From NCBI RefSeq assembly GCF_016403105.1, contig NZ_CP046155.1, positions 1,736,001 through 1,800,000 of the forward strand: a stretch of 64,000 nucleotides of DNA. The letters are read 5' to 3'. A program made the position numbers and the translations under genes. The notes beneath the pieces are model-generated. The model ran no database searches. It was not told the origin of the DNA and saw only the letters and a list, made by a program, of their open reading frames with translations. The DNA is from Leptolyngbya sp. BL0902 (GTDB lineage Bacteria > Cyanobacteriota > Cyanobacteriia > Phormidesmidales > Phormidesmidaceae). Positions 36,501 to 45,003 of the stretch are shown in pieces (position 1 is the stretch's first letter; every line of letters starts with the position of its first letter).

Positions 36501-37575
36501 GGTGTGGGGCACCTCCACCATGCGGACGGGGGGTGATGATTTGGCTGAAGCCCTGGCCCTGATGGGGGTGCGTCCGGTGTGGGATGGGCCTTCGCGGCGG
36601 GTGGTGGATTTTGAGATTTTGCCCCTGTCGGCCCTGGGTCGGCCTAGGGTGGATGCCACCCTGCGGATTTCCGGCTTCTTTCGGGATGCCTTCCCCAATT
36701 TGATTGACCTGTTTGATCAAGCGGTGGCGGCGGTAGCGGGGTTGGACGAACCCGCTGACCAGAATCCGTTGGCGGCACGGGTCAAGCAGGAATCGGCCCA
36801 GTGGGAACAGCAGGGACTCACCCCAGAGCAGGCGGCGACCCGTTCCCGCTATCGGGTGTTTGGCTCCAAACCCGGTGCCTATGGGGCGGGGTTGCAGGGG
36901 TTGATTGAATCCCAAAACTGGACGACCGACGAAGACCTCGCCCGCGCCTACCTGAACTGGAGCGGCTATGCCTACGGGCGCAAGGCGGAGGGCCACGCCG
37001 CACCGGAAGCCTTTGAGCAACGGCTGCAACAGTTGCAAATCGTCCTCCACAACCAAGACAATCGAGAGCACGACCTGCTGGATTCCGACGATTACTACCA
37101 GTTCCAGGGGGGCATGACGGTGGCGGCGCGGACGCTTCAGGGTCAGCAGCCCACGGTTTACTTTGGCGACAATGCCATCACCGCCCAGCCCAAGGTGCGG
37201 ACGCTGGAGGCGGAAATTGCCAAGGTCTACCGTTCCCGCGTGGTCAACCCCAAGTGGATTGAAGGGGTAATGCGCCACGGCTACAAAGGAGCCTTTGAAA
37301 TGGCCGCTACGGTGGATTACCTGTTCGCCTACGACGCCACCGCCCGCTGTGTGGCCGATCATATGTATGAGGGCGTTGCTAACGCCTACGTGCTGGATCC
37401 CCAGGTGCAAGCCTTTGTGCAGCAGTCGAACCCCTGGGCGCTGCGGGACATGGCGGAACGGCTGTTGGAAGCCCACCAGCGAGGAATGTGGGCCTCGGCG
37501 AATCCCACGATGCTGGACGACCTGCGCCAGATTGCGAACGAGGCGGAGGGCATCCTAGAGGCTCGACAAACGTAG
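33526..37575 (+). CDS. cobN: Cobaltochelatase subunit CobN
   Basis: 1349 residues, somewhat longer than usual. CobN is the large subunit of the ATP-dependent cobalt chelatase of cobalamin synthesis and is homologous to ChlH/BchH. Recognisable blocks are [20 protein letters not shown] near the start, [58 protein letters not shown] and [20 protein letters not shown]. CobN is chosen over ChlH because the N-terminus and LPGKGVGLS match CobN. At least four low-complexity, proline-rich stretches (about residues 190-210, 490-525, 685-725 and 835-890) are encoded by repeat DNA but keep the frame. The cobST or chlID partners are not in the window. Confidence 0.92.
   Translation: [1349 protein letters not shown]
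34105..34144. repeat. Heptamer repeat inside cobN
   Basis: Tandem copies (five to six) of CCCCACT encode a PHSPLPT-like peptide in frame in cobN. Confidence 0.85.
35043..35073. repeat. Second heptamer repeat inside cobN
   Basis: About four tandem copies of CCCCATT encode IPHSPFPIP in frame. The core differs by one base from the first heptamer. Confidence 0.85.
36030..36062. repeat. REP-like palindromic element inside cobN, copy 1
   Basis: The sequence CCCTCTCCC-AGA-GGGAGAGGG is an exact inverted repeat preceded by CCCTCACCCTAG. It encodes [11 protein letters not shown], a peptide recurrent where such REP-like elements insert in bacterial genes. Confidence 0.8.
36131..36176. repeat. REP-like palindromic element inside cobN, copy 2
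   Basis: A near-perfect palindrome (CCCCTCTCCC with GGGGAGAGGGG at 36140-36162) is followed by CTGGGGGTGAGGG. It encodes [14 protein letters not shown] in frame. It lies 70 bases after copy 1. Confidence 0.8.
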
Positions 37576-37633
37576 CCCCTTGGGGACAGGCTTGGCGGCT
37601 GCCCCCTCCATCCAGGGAGAAGCGTCCTGGGAA

Positions 37634-38551
37634 CTAGCCGAGGACGCTGGCAAGAAGGGCCTTCTGGGCGTGCATCCGGTTTTCCGCCTGATCCCACACC
37701 CGCGAGGCGGTGCCTTCGATCACCTCGTGGGTGATTTCTTCGCCCCGGTGGGCGGGCAGGCAGTGGAGCACGATGGCGTCGGGGCTGGCTTGGCTGAGGA
37801 GGGCGTCGTTGACCTGGTAGGGCTGGAAGATGGGCAAGCGTTGATCCGCCAAATCTTCCTGACCCATGCTGGCCCACACGTCGGTATAGAGCACCTGCGC
37901 CCCCCGCACCGCTGCCTCTGGATCTTGGGTAATCATCACCTGGGCATCGTGGGTTGCAAGGGCTTGGGCCTGGGCCACAATGGCCGGATCGGGGGTGTAG
38001 CCTTCGGGGGAGGCGATGTGGACGTTCATGCCGACCATGGCGCAGCCCAGCAGCAGAGAGTGGGCCACGTTGTTGCCGTCGCCCAAGTAGGTGAGGGTCA
38101 GCCCCTTGAGGTCGCCAAATTCCTCTTGAATGGTGAGCAGGTCGGCCAGAATTTGGCAGGGATGCTCTAGGTCGGTGAGGGCGTTGATGACGGGAATGCT
38201 GGCGTAGTCGGCAAATTCCTGGATTTCGGCCTGGTCAAAGGTGCGAATGGCCACCACATCCAGATAGCGATCTAACACGCGGGCGGTGTCGCTGGTGGGT
38301 TCGCCGCGCCCTACCTGGGTGACGCCAGCATGGAGATCCAACACCTGCCCCCCCAGTTGGTACATGGCCACGGAAAAACTCACGCGGGTGCGGGTCGAGG
38401 CTTTGCGAAACAGCAGCCCCAGCACCTTGTTGGGAAACAACGGATTGCTCCGGCCCGCCTTCAGGTCGGCGGCAAATTCCAGGAGTCCGGCAAGTTCGTC
38501 GGCACTGAGGTCGCTAAGGCTGAGAAGATCGCGTCCGCGTAACGATGGCAT
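37634..38551 (-). CDS. argF: Ornithine carbamoyltransferase
   Basis: 305 residues, the normal length. It makes citrulline from ornithine and carbamoyl phosphate in arginine synthesis. The carbamoyl-phosphate loop is FRKASTRTRVSFS, the HPCQ motif appears as DLEHPCQILADLLT, and the ornithine-binding SMG loop as VWASMGQE. The catalytic cysteine is in VLHCLPAHRGEEI. The ATG at 38551 (MPSLRGRDLLSL) matches the family start; the open frame extends upstream without similarity. It converges with cobN. Confidence 0.96.
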   Translation of the reverse strand: MPSLRGRDLLSLSDLSADELAGLLEFAADLKAGRSNPLFPNKVLGLLFRKASTRTRVSFSVAMYQLGGQVLDLHAGVTQVGRGEPTSDTARVLDRYLDVVAIRTFDQAEIQEFADYASIPVINALTDLEHPCQILADLLTIQEEFGDLKGLTLTYLGDGNNVAHSLLLGCAMVGMNVHIASPEGYTPDPAIVAQAQALATHDAQVMITQDPEAAVRGAQVLYTDVWASMGQEDLADQRLPIFQPYQVNDALLSQASPDAIVLHCLPAHRGEEITHEVIEGTASRVWDQAENRMHAQKALLASVLG

Positions 38552-38682
38552 GGGGCGTATCACTGCTCTAAGACATGAAAATACGACATTAGCAGATCCA
38601 GGGGAGGCGGTTCCCCCGAATTTGTATTCTAGACCGTGAATTGTTAGGAAATCCTGGGGAAGCTTCCCGACTGGAATGCCGC

Positions 38683-39390
38683 CTAGCTCTCCCCAAACCG
38701 TTTCCACTGGCTGGGGGGCGGGGTCAAAAATTCGTAGGAACCCGCCGATTGGCCGGGGGCGGCGGTGAGCACGATATCAAAGGACAGGGAAATCCGTAGC
38801 CCTTCGGTGTGGTTTAGGGTGACGCCGTGGCGCTGTTTGGAGGGAAACACGATCAAACGCCCCTCCGTCGGCAGGTAAAGGGCCTGGTCTTGGTTGAGGT
38901 AGTTCCACTGGGCGATGATGTCGGTGTTTTCGCTGCCCAGGCCGGGGCTCACTTCGTTTTGGCGAACATCATCAAAAAAGGCCAAACAACCCGCCTCATC
39001 GCTGCCCGATTCTGGCACCGCTACGTAGTACACGGCGCTAATGTGGGCGGTGTTGTGGCAGTGGGAACCCACCTCCTGCTGATGGCGCGACACCACGGGC
39101 CAAGCCCGCTGGATGTACAAATCCACCTGATCCAAATCCAGCCCTAGGGCCTCTAGGTATTGCCGGGTGTGGGTTTCCACCTGGGCCACAACCCAGGCAA
39201 AGCGCGGATCGAGGTGGATTTGCGCCACCCCGTGCAGATCGCCCGTCCAGGCCATCTCCGGGAAGTTGCGCGGCTCATAGCCCGCCTTTTCTAGGGCTAG
39301 GACGGCCTCGATCAAGGCTTGCCGATGCTGGGACGCATCAGGCAGATCCTCGTAGTAAATCGCCAGGGGAAACCAGGTGTCTACGGGCAT
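38683..39390 (-). CDS. 2OG-Fe(II) oxygenase family protein (TIGR02466-like)
   Basis: 235 residues. The double-stranded beta-helix iron ligands appear as HCHNTAHISAVYYV (H, with acidic partner downstream) and SKQRHGVTLN; the oxoglutarate-binding arginine is in LRISLSFDIV. The N-terminal start (WFPLAIYYEDL) resembles the putative 2OG-Fe(II) oxygenase family often listed as TIGR02466. The target is unknown; relatives hydroxylate proteins or small molecules. It is between leuA and argF on the same strand, but the spacing does not require an operon. Confidence 0.8.
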   Translation of the reverse strand: MPVDTWFPLAIYYEDLPDASQHRQALIEAVLALEKAGYEPRNFPEMAWTGDLHGVAQIHLDPRFAWVVAQVETHTRQYLEALGLDLDQVDLYIQRAWPVVSRHQQEVGSHCHNTAHISAVYYVAVPESGSDEAGCLAFFDDVRQNEVSPGLGSENTDIIAQWNYLNQDQALYLPTEGRLIVFPSKQRHGVTLNHTEGLRISLSFDIVLTAAPGQSAGSYEFLTPPPSQWKRFGES

Positions 39391-39453
39391 GGGAAACGGT
39401 AGCGGCAGTGCTCCACTAGGGGACGGATGGCCTTGGCCAGGGAACGACGGGCG

Positions 39454-41091
39454 CTAGGCGACGGTGACGGGGGCAGCATCTCGCTGGGGATGGAGTGCCT
39501 GCCCTTCTTGCAGGGCCGAATAGAGCCGATTGAGGGCGTGCAGGTAGGCGTGGGCCGAGGCTACGACGATGTCGGTGTTGGCGGCATGGCCAGAGAACAC
39601 CCGCTCCCCGTGGCGAATGCGGATGGTGACTTCGCCCAGGGCATCAATGCCCGCCGTGACGGACTGCACCGAGAATTCGATCAACTGATTCTCGATATTC
39701 ACCACCCGGTTAATCGCCTTGTAGACCGCATCCACGGGGCCAGTGCCAATGGCAGCATCCATCAGTTCTTGGCCGTCGGGGGTGCGGATGGTGACGGTGG
39801 CGGTGGGTTTGGCGCTGTCGCCGCAAGACACCTGCACCAGGCCGAGGTGGAAATGTTCGGGAGCCTGCTGGGTTTCGTCGTTGACGATGGACTGAAGATC
39901 CCAGTCAGTGATCTCTTTTTTCTTATCGGCCAGTTCCTTGAACCGCAAAAAGGCCCGGTTGATAGACTGATCATCCAGCTCATAGCCCAGTTCTTGCAGG
40001 CGGGTGCGGAAGGCGTTGCGGCCCGAATGCTTGCCCAGCACGATCTGGTTGTCCGTCAGACCGATGGAGGTGGCGTCCATGATCTCGTAGGTGAGCTTGT
40101 TCTTCAGCACACCATCCTGGTGAATGCCAGATTCGTGGGCGAAGGCGTTGGCCCCCACAATCGCCTTGTTGGGCTGCACAAACATCCCAGTCAGGTTCGA
40201 CACTAGGCGCGAGGTTTTGTAGATCTGGCGGGTGTCGATGTTGGTGAGGGGTTCTTCCGAATCCGCCGGACGACCGAGGAAGGGATTGTAATAGGAACGG
40301 CGCACATGCATGGCCATCACCAACTCTTCCAGGGCGGCGTTTCCGGCCCGTTCGCCAATGCCGTTGATGGTGCATTCCAACTGCCGCGCCCCGTTTTTGA
40401 CGGCCTCCAGGAAGTTGGCCACCGCCAAGCCCAGGTCGTTGTGACCATGGACGGAAATCACCGCCTGGTCGATGTTGGGCACGTTTTCTTTGATGCCGCG
40501 AATCAGGTTGCCAAACTCGGTGGGGGTGAGGTAGCCCACGGTGTCGGGGATATTGACCGTAGTCGCCCCAGCAGCAATCACCGCCTCCAGCATTTGGTAG
40601 AGAAATTCGGGGTCAGAGCGTCCGGCATCTTCGGGGGAAAATTCCACATCGTCGGTGAAGGTTTTGGCGTAGGCCACCATCTCCGGCGCAATGGCCAGCA
40701 CCTCGTCCCGGCTCTTCCGCAGCTTGTACTGCATGTGAATGTCTGAAGTGGCGATGAAGGTGTGAATCCGGCCCTTGGCGGCGGGCTTGACGGCTTCTCC
40801 GGCTCGCTCAATGTCGGCCTTCGTCGCACGGGCAAGGCCGCAGATCACCGGGCCATCGGCGGTACCCACTTCGCGGGCAATCTTTTGGACGGCCTCAAAG
40901 TCTCCAGGGCTGGCAAAGGGGAACCCGGCTTCAATGATGTCTACCCCCAGCCGCGCCAGTTGCCGCGCAATGATCAGCTTCTCCTCCACGTTTAGCGTCG
41001 CCCCAGGGGACTGTTCGCCATCCCGCAGGGTGGTATCAAAGATCAAAATGCGGTCGTGCGAGGGGCGGTCGGGGCTAGACGAGTGGCTCAT
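39454..41091 (-). CDS. leuA: 2-isopropylmalate synthase
   Basis: 545 residues. It condenses acetyl-CoA with 2-oxoisovalerate, the first step of leucine synthesis. The TIM-barrel catalytic domain begins [17 protein letters not shown] and contains the metal site in [16 protein letters not shown] and the [18 protein letters not shown] block. The C-terminal 130 residues form the LeuA allosteric domain that binds leucine for feedback inhibition. The ATG at 41091 has GGGAG just upstream and is preferred over a GTG four codons earlier. About 300 bases upstream are free of genes and hold the promoter. Confidence 0.96.
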   Translation of the reverse strand: MSHSSSPDRPSHDRILIFDTTLRDGEQSPGATLNVEEKLIIARQLARLGVDIIEAGFPFASPGDFEAVQKIAREVGTADGPVICGLARATKADIERAGEAVKPAAKGRIHTFIATSDIHMQYKLRKSRDEVLAIAPEMVAYAKTFTDDVEFSPEDAGRSDPEFLYQMLEAVIAAGATTVNIPDTVGYLTPTEFGNLIRGIKENVPNIDQAVISVHGHNDLGLAVANFLEAVKNGARQLECTINGIGERAGNAALEELVMAMHVRRSYYNPFLGRPADSEEPLTNIDTRQIYKTSRLVSNLTGMFVQPNKAIVGANAFAHESGIHQDGVLKNKLTYEIMDATSIGLTDNQIVLGKHSGRNAFRTRLQELGYELDDQSINRAFLRFKELADKKKEITDWDLQSIVNDETQQAPEHFHLGLVQVSCGDSAKPTATVTIRTPDGQELMDAAIGTGPVDAVYKAINRVVNIENQLIEFSVQSVTAGIDALGEVTIRIRHGERVFSGHAANTDIVVASAHAYLHALNRLYSALQEGQALHPQRDAAPVTVA

Positions 41092-41390
41092 GGTAACTCC
41101 CACAAGGTAGAGGTAGAGAAACCGTAACAGCTACGGCAACAGGCAAAACGTCGATACAGCTAGGTGATATAAAACGACAACTACGCAAGTTCGTCGCTGT
41201 TGTCACCCTAGCTTAGGGTCTCTAAACAAATGTATCGATTCTAACTATTCTAATCCCAGAAAGTCGGATTCGCTACGACTTAGCCTCCCAAAATCTAATC
41301 ATTCGCTGACCATGGCCGGGGCGACGATCCGCACATCCGGCCACAGATTTGGGAGCGCCCTCTGGGGAAGCGCCCTATCGGCCATCGGGC

Positions 41391-42908
41391 TTAGCTCTGT
41401 GATGGGGCGGGAATGGTGATGTCGATGGCGGTGACTTGGCCATTGGGGGCCAGGGTGGCGAGGGCGGGGGTGATGCCGGATTGATTCCCCACCACCAGGA
41501 TCACCAACTGGTCGGGATCCAAACGAGCCTGGGCCGCCGTCAGGACATCCTGGGCGGTGGTGGTTCTCACCTGGGACTGGAACTGGAAGATAAAGTCAGC
41601 GGGATAGCCGTAGTATTCATCGCGGATCAGACGGTTGAGGGCTTGGCTGGGGGTTTGGAAGTTAAACACAAAGCTGTTCAGCACCGCATCCTGGGCCTGG
41701 GCCAACTCAGCGGCGGTGATGGGCTCTTGGCGGATGCGATTAATTTCGGCCTTGACGGACTGCACAAAGGGCACCGTGGTTTCGGTGCGGGTTTCGCCAC
41801 CGCCCACGAACAAGCCGGGGTAGTCTAGCCGGGGTGCCCAGAAGGCATAGACCGAGTAGGCGAGGCCCTGACGGGAGCGGACTTCGTTGAACAACCGCCC
41901 CGAAAACCCATTCAGCACCTCATTCATCACCGACAGGGCGGCGTGGTCGGGATAGTTGAGCTGGCCGCCCAAGTGGCCAATCTGCACCGAGCTTTGGGTC
42001 ATCTGGGGTTGATCCACCACAAAGACTCCGGCCTCGGCCTGGGATACCTCCGGCAAGGGCGTTACGGTGAGGGCCGTTCCGGTGCCGCGCCAGGAGCCAA
42101 AGCGCTGCTCAATCAGTTGCTTCATGGTGGCGCTGTCAAAGTCTCCCACAATGCCGAGGATGGTGCGCTCTGGCCGCACGGACGCTTGGTAGAAATCCAG
42201 AATATCCTGCCGACCAATGGCCGCTAGGGTGGCATATTCCACGGTGCGGGCGTAGGGGCTGTCGGGGCCGTAGACGCGCTTACGAAACTCGCGGGAAGTG
42301 ATGCTGTCGGGGCTGTCGTTGCGGCGGGCAATGCTGCCGCTGGCTTGGCGCTTGAGGAAGTCAATTTTGTCCTGGGCAAAGGCGGGCCGCTGGATCACAT
42401 CGGCAAACAGGGTCAGGATGTCTGGGGTGTCTTCCGCTAGGGCGCTAAAGCTGGCACTCCCCGCCGCAAGGTCAAAGCCCGTTTCGATGGAGGCTGCCCG
42501 ATCCTCTAGGGCTTCGTTCAGGGCGTCGGCGCTGAGGTTGATGGTGCCCCCCAGCCGCATGGCCTCCCCGGTGATGCTGGCCAAGCCCACCTGGGTTGCT
42601 GGCTCAAACCGAGACCCGGTGCGGAAGGTGGCCGATCCGCTCACCAGGGGCAGCTCGTGGTCTTCCATCAGGTACACCACCAGGCCATTGGGCAACTGGT
42701 AGCGCTCGTAGGCAGGCACCTGCACCTCCGGCAACGCTGGGAAGGAAAGTTCATCAAAGTGTCGAGGGGTGAGGGCATTGGCGGGGGCGGGCCACCCCAG
42801 CAACAGGCCCAACCCCGTTCCCAGCAGGGCCAGCAGCAGCATCGTCATCCAGCGGCGGGGAAGGCGGCGCGGACGGGGGACAGGGGCAGTCGGTCGGTTA
42901 TGAGTCAT
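41391..42908 (-). CDS. M16 family peptidase-like protein, non-catalytic partner
   Basis: 505 residues with an N-terminal membrane/signal segment (MTMLLLALLGTGLGLLLGW). The fold is that of M16 peptidases (YQLPNGLVVYLMEDHELPLV, then the C-terminal VVGNQSGITPALA). The zinc motif HXXEH is replaced: the position reads ITGEAMRLGG, so it should not cut peptides. Directly upstream on the same strand is a second M16 gene with an intact site. Such active/inactive pairs form heterodimers in bacteria. Probably periplasmic or membrane-anchored. Confidence 0.87.
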   Translation of the reverse strand: MTHNRPTAPVPRPRRLPRRWMTMLLLALLGTGLGLLLGWPAPANALTPRHFDELSFPALPEVQVPAYERYQLPNGLVVYLMEDHELPLVSGSATFRTGSRFEPATQVGLASITGEAMRLGGTINLSADALNEALEDRAASIETGFDLAAGSASFSALAEDTPDILTLFADVIQRPAFAQDKIDFLKRQASGSIARRNDSPDSITSREFRKRVYGPDSPYARTVEYATLAAIGRQDILDFYQASVRPERTILGIVGDFDSATMKQLIEQRFGSWRGTGTALTVTPLPEVSQAEAGVFVVDQPQMTQSSVQIGHLGGQLNYPDHAALSVMNEVLNGFSGRLFNEVRSRQGLAYSVYAFWAPRLDYPGLFVGGGETRTETTVPFVQSVKAEINRIRQEPITAAELAQAQDAVLNSFVFNFQTPSQALNRLIRDEYYGYPADFIFQFQSQVRTTTAQDVLTAAQARLDPDQLVILVVGNQSGITPALATLAPNGQVTAIDITIPAPSQS

Positions 42909-43112
42909 GGCTTAGGTCAAGATGGCGGGGTAATCAAGGGTAGGCAGAGGCTCTAGGGGCGTCCGCAGCGGGCTGGGGGATGGTCATGAGCCTCCCTGGG
43001 TGGTCAACGGGAAGCCGAAGATCAGGCCCCCTGTGGGCAGGGGAAAACGGAATTTAAGGATCTTTGGGCAACAGGTCGCCTCAAAGCCCCTGGCCCAGGG
43101 CAGGGGACTCGC

Positions 43113-44768
43113 CTACTGAGTGGGGGCGGTCAGCAGCCTGACGGCGGTGCGCTGCTGGGCCTGGAAGAGGCTCTGGGCCACCCGCTGCACATCCGCCGTG
43201 GTCACTTGCTCAATGGCGTCGAGGTCGCGGAAGATGTTGCGCCAGTCTCCGGTTTTGGCCTGGTACTCCGCCAGCAGGGAAGCGAGGCCACTATTGGAGT
43301 TGAGGCTCCGCAGCAGTCCGGCGCGAGACTGGGTTTTGACTCGATCTAGCTCAGCCTGGGAGACGGGTTCCCGTTGCAGGCGTTCTAGCTCGGCGTGGAG
43401 CAAAATGGCGATGTCGTCGGGGCTGTGGCCGGGGGCAGTGAGGCCATAGACGCCAAACAGGTTGTCGTACTTGTTGCCGGGGAAGCCATTGAGGGTGCCA
43501 ACATCCAGCGCCACCGGATTATCCACCACCAAGGCCCGGTAGAGGCGGCTGGTGCGGCCACTGGTGAGCAGACCGTCAATCATGTCGTAGATCACATGGT
43601 CGGGATGGCGGAGGCTGGGGCGAGGGTAGCCCTCGATGTACCAAGGCTCTGAGGGCAGTTCTAGGGTGAGGTTGCGCGGCGCAGTTTGGGGCGGCTCATT
43701 CACCAGGGGCTGGGGCGGCGTGGGACGGGCGGGATAGCGGCCAAAGTAGACCTCGGCAAGGCGTTTCACCTCGGCAGCGTTGACATCGCCCACAACGACC
43801 GCCGTCAGGTTGCCGGGGCCATAGTAGGTGTCGTAGAAATCCTGGATATCCTGGCGGGTGGCGGCATAGAGGTCGGCCTCATAGCCAATGATGGGCCGTC
43901 GATAGGGGTGCTGCTCAAAGGCATTTTCCAGAAAATTCTCGACTAGGGTGCCGACGGGGGAGTTGTCTACCCGCATCTGCCGCTCCTCTAGGATGACGTC
44001 TTTTTCCTCAAAAAATTCCCGGAATACGGGATCCAAGAATCGCTCCGATTCTAGGGAAAACCACAGTTCCAGCTTGTTGGCAGGCAGGCTGTAGAAATAG
44101 CGGGTGGCATCGGCCCCGGTGGTGGCGTTCAGCCCCACGCCCCCGGCCTGCTCGATAATTTGGCCGTACTGGTTTTGCACCACATAGCTAGAGGCCTGTT
44201 GGCGAAGGGCTTCTAGCTCGGCCTTCAATTCCGCAGATCGGTTGGCATTCCCCGCTGCTTCGGCCTGGAGCTTTTCAGCAAACACCCGATCCATCGCCGC
44301 TAGCACCTGGACTTCTGAGGCATGGTCAAGGGTGCCGATGCGGCTGGTGCCCTTAAAGGCGAGGTGCTCCAGATAGTGGGCCACTCCGGTTTTGCCGTCC
44401 TCCTCATCCACCGCGCCCACATCGGCGTGGATCATAAACGACACCACCGGAGCCTGGGGCCGCTCTAGCACAATGAAGGTCATGCCATTGGCCAGGGTGA
44501 ACTGGGTAACGGCTTCGGTAAAGCGATCAAGGTAGGGCTGAATGGAGGTCTGCCCAGGCCGGAGCCCCTCCGCCCAAGCCGGAGCCATGCCGCCCAGCCC
44601 TAGCATCACCGCCAGAACTAAGGCCAGCCCCCGTCCCCCTAGCATTCCCAGCCAGCGGCATCCCGGCCAGAGGCGGGTAGTGAGGAGTTGCAGGAGGGCT
44701 TGCCCCCATAGCATCGGGCGGACGGTTGGATGACGGAAGGAACGAGGACGCAGGAGCGGTGCAGACAT
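43113..44768 (-). CDS. M16 family zinc metallopeptidase, catalytic partner
   Basis: About 551 residues from the ATG at 44768; an ATG 29 codons upstream is the alternative and neither has a clear ribosome binding site. A signal or anchor segment (GLALVLAVMLGLGGMAPAWA) is followed by the catalytic domain, with the inverted zinc motif HYLEHLAFKGT and the downstream glutamate segment. The second M16 domain covers the last 230 residues. It should degrade peptides in the periplasm. The inactive paralogue follows about 200 bases downstream on the same strand. Confidence 0.9.
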   Translation of the reverse strand: MSAPLLRPRSFRHPTVRPMLWGQALLQLLTTRLWPGCRWLGMLGGRGLALVLAVMLGLGGMAPAWAEGLRPGQTSIQPYLDRFTEAVTQFTLANGMTFIVLERPQAPVVSFMIHADVGAVDEEDGKTGVAHYLEHLAFKGTSRIGTLDHASEVQVLAAMDRVFAEKLQAEAAGNANRSAELKAELEALRQQASSYVVQNQYGQIIEQAGGVGLNATTGADATRYFYSLPANKLELWFSLESERFLDPVFREFFEEKDVILEERQMRVDNSPVGTLVENFLENAFEQHPYRRPIIGYEADLYAATRQDIQDFYDTYYGPGNLTAVVVGDVNAAEVKRLAEVYFGRYPARPTPPQPLVNEPPQTAPRNLTLELPSEPWYIEGYPRPSLRHPDHVIYDMIDGLLTSGRTSRLYRALVVDNPVALDVGTLNGFPGNKYDNLFGVYGLTAPGHSPDDIAILLHAELERLQREPVSQAELDRVKTQSRAGLLRSLNSNSGLASLLAEYQAKTGDWRNIFRDLDAIEQVTTADVQRVAQSLFQAQQRTAVRLLTAPTQ

Positions 44769-45003
44769 AGGCTGAGTTAGAAAAATCCCAGCCTCCAGGA
44801 TAGTAGAGCAACGCGGTTGTTGACCATTGGAGGCGACGGTTCGCCAAGGCTCCATGGGGCTGGTCGATTCCGTACCAACGGGCGATCAAACCATGCCCCA
44901 GCCGCGCCGTCCGCCTTGGGTTAAGGCGGTTGATCAAGGCCGGGACACCGAATCCAACGGGGCACAAATCAGCCGGAACCCCGAATCAAACGGGAGAATA
45001 TCC

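Noticed and set aside
36280-37476. 398-codon open frame opposite cobN
   Set aside because: It lies fully antisense to well-conserved CobN sequence, is rich in H, G and R, and shows no protein family pattern; it is a high-GC shadow frame.
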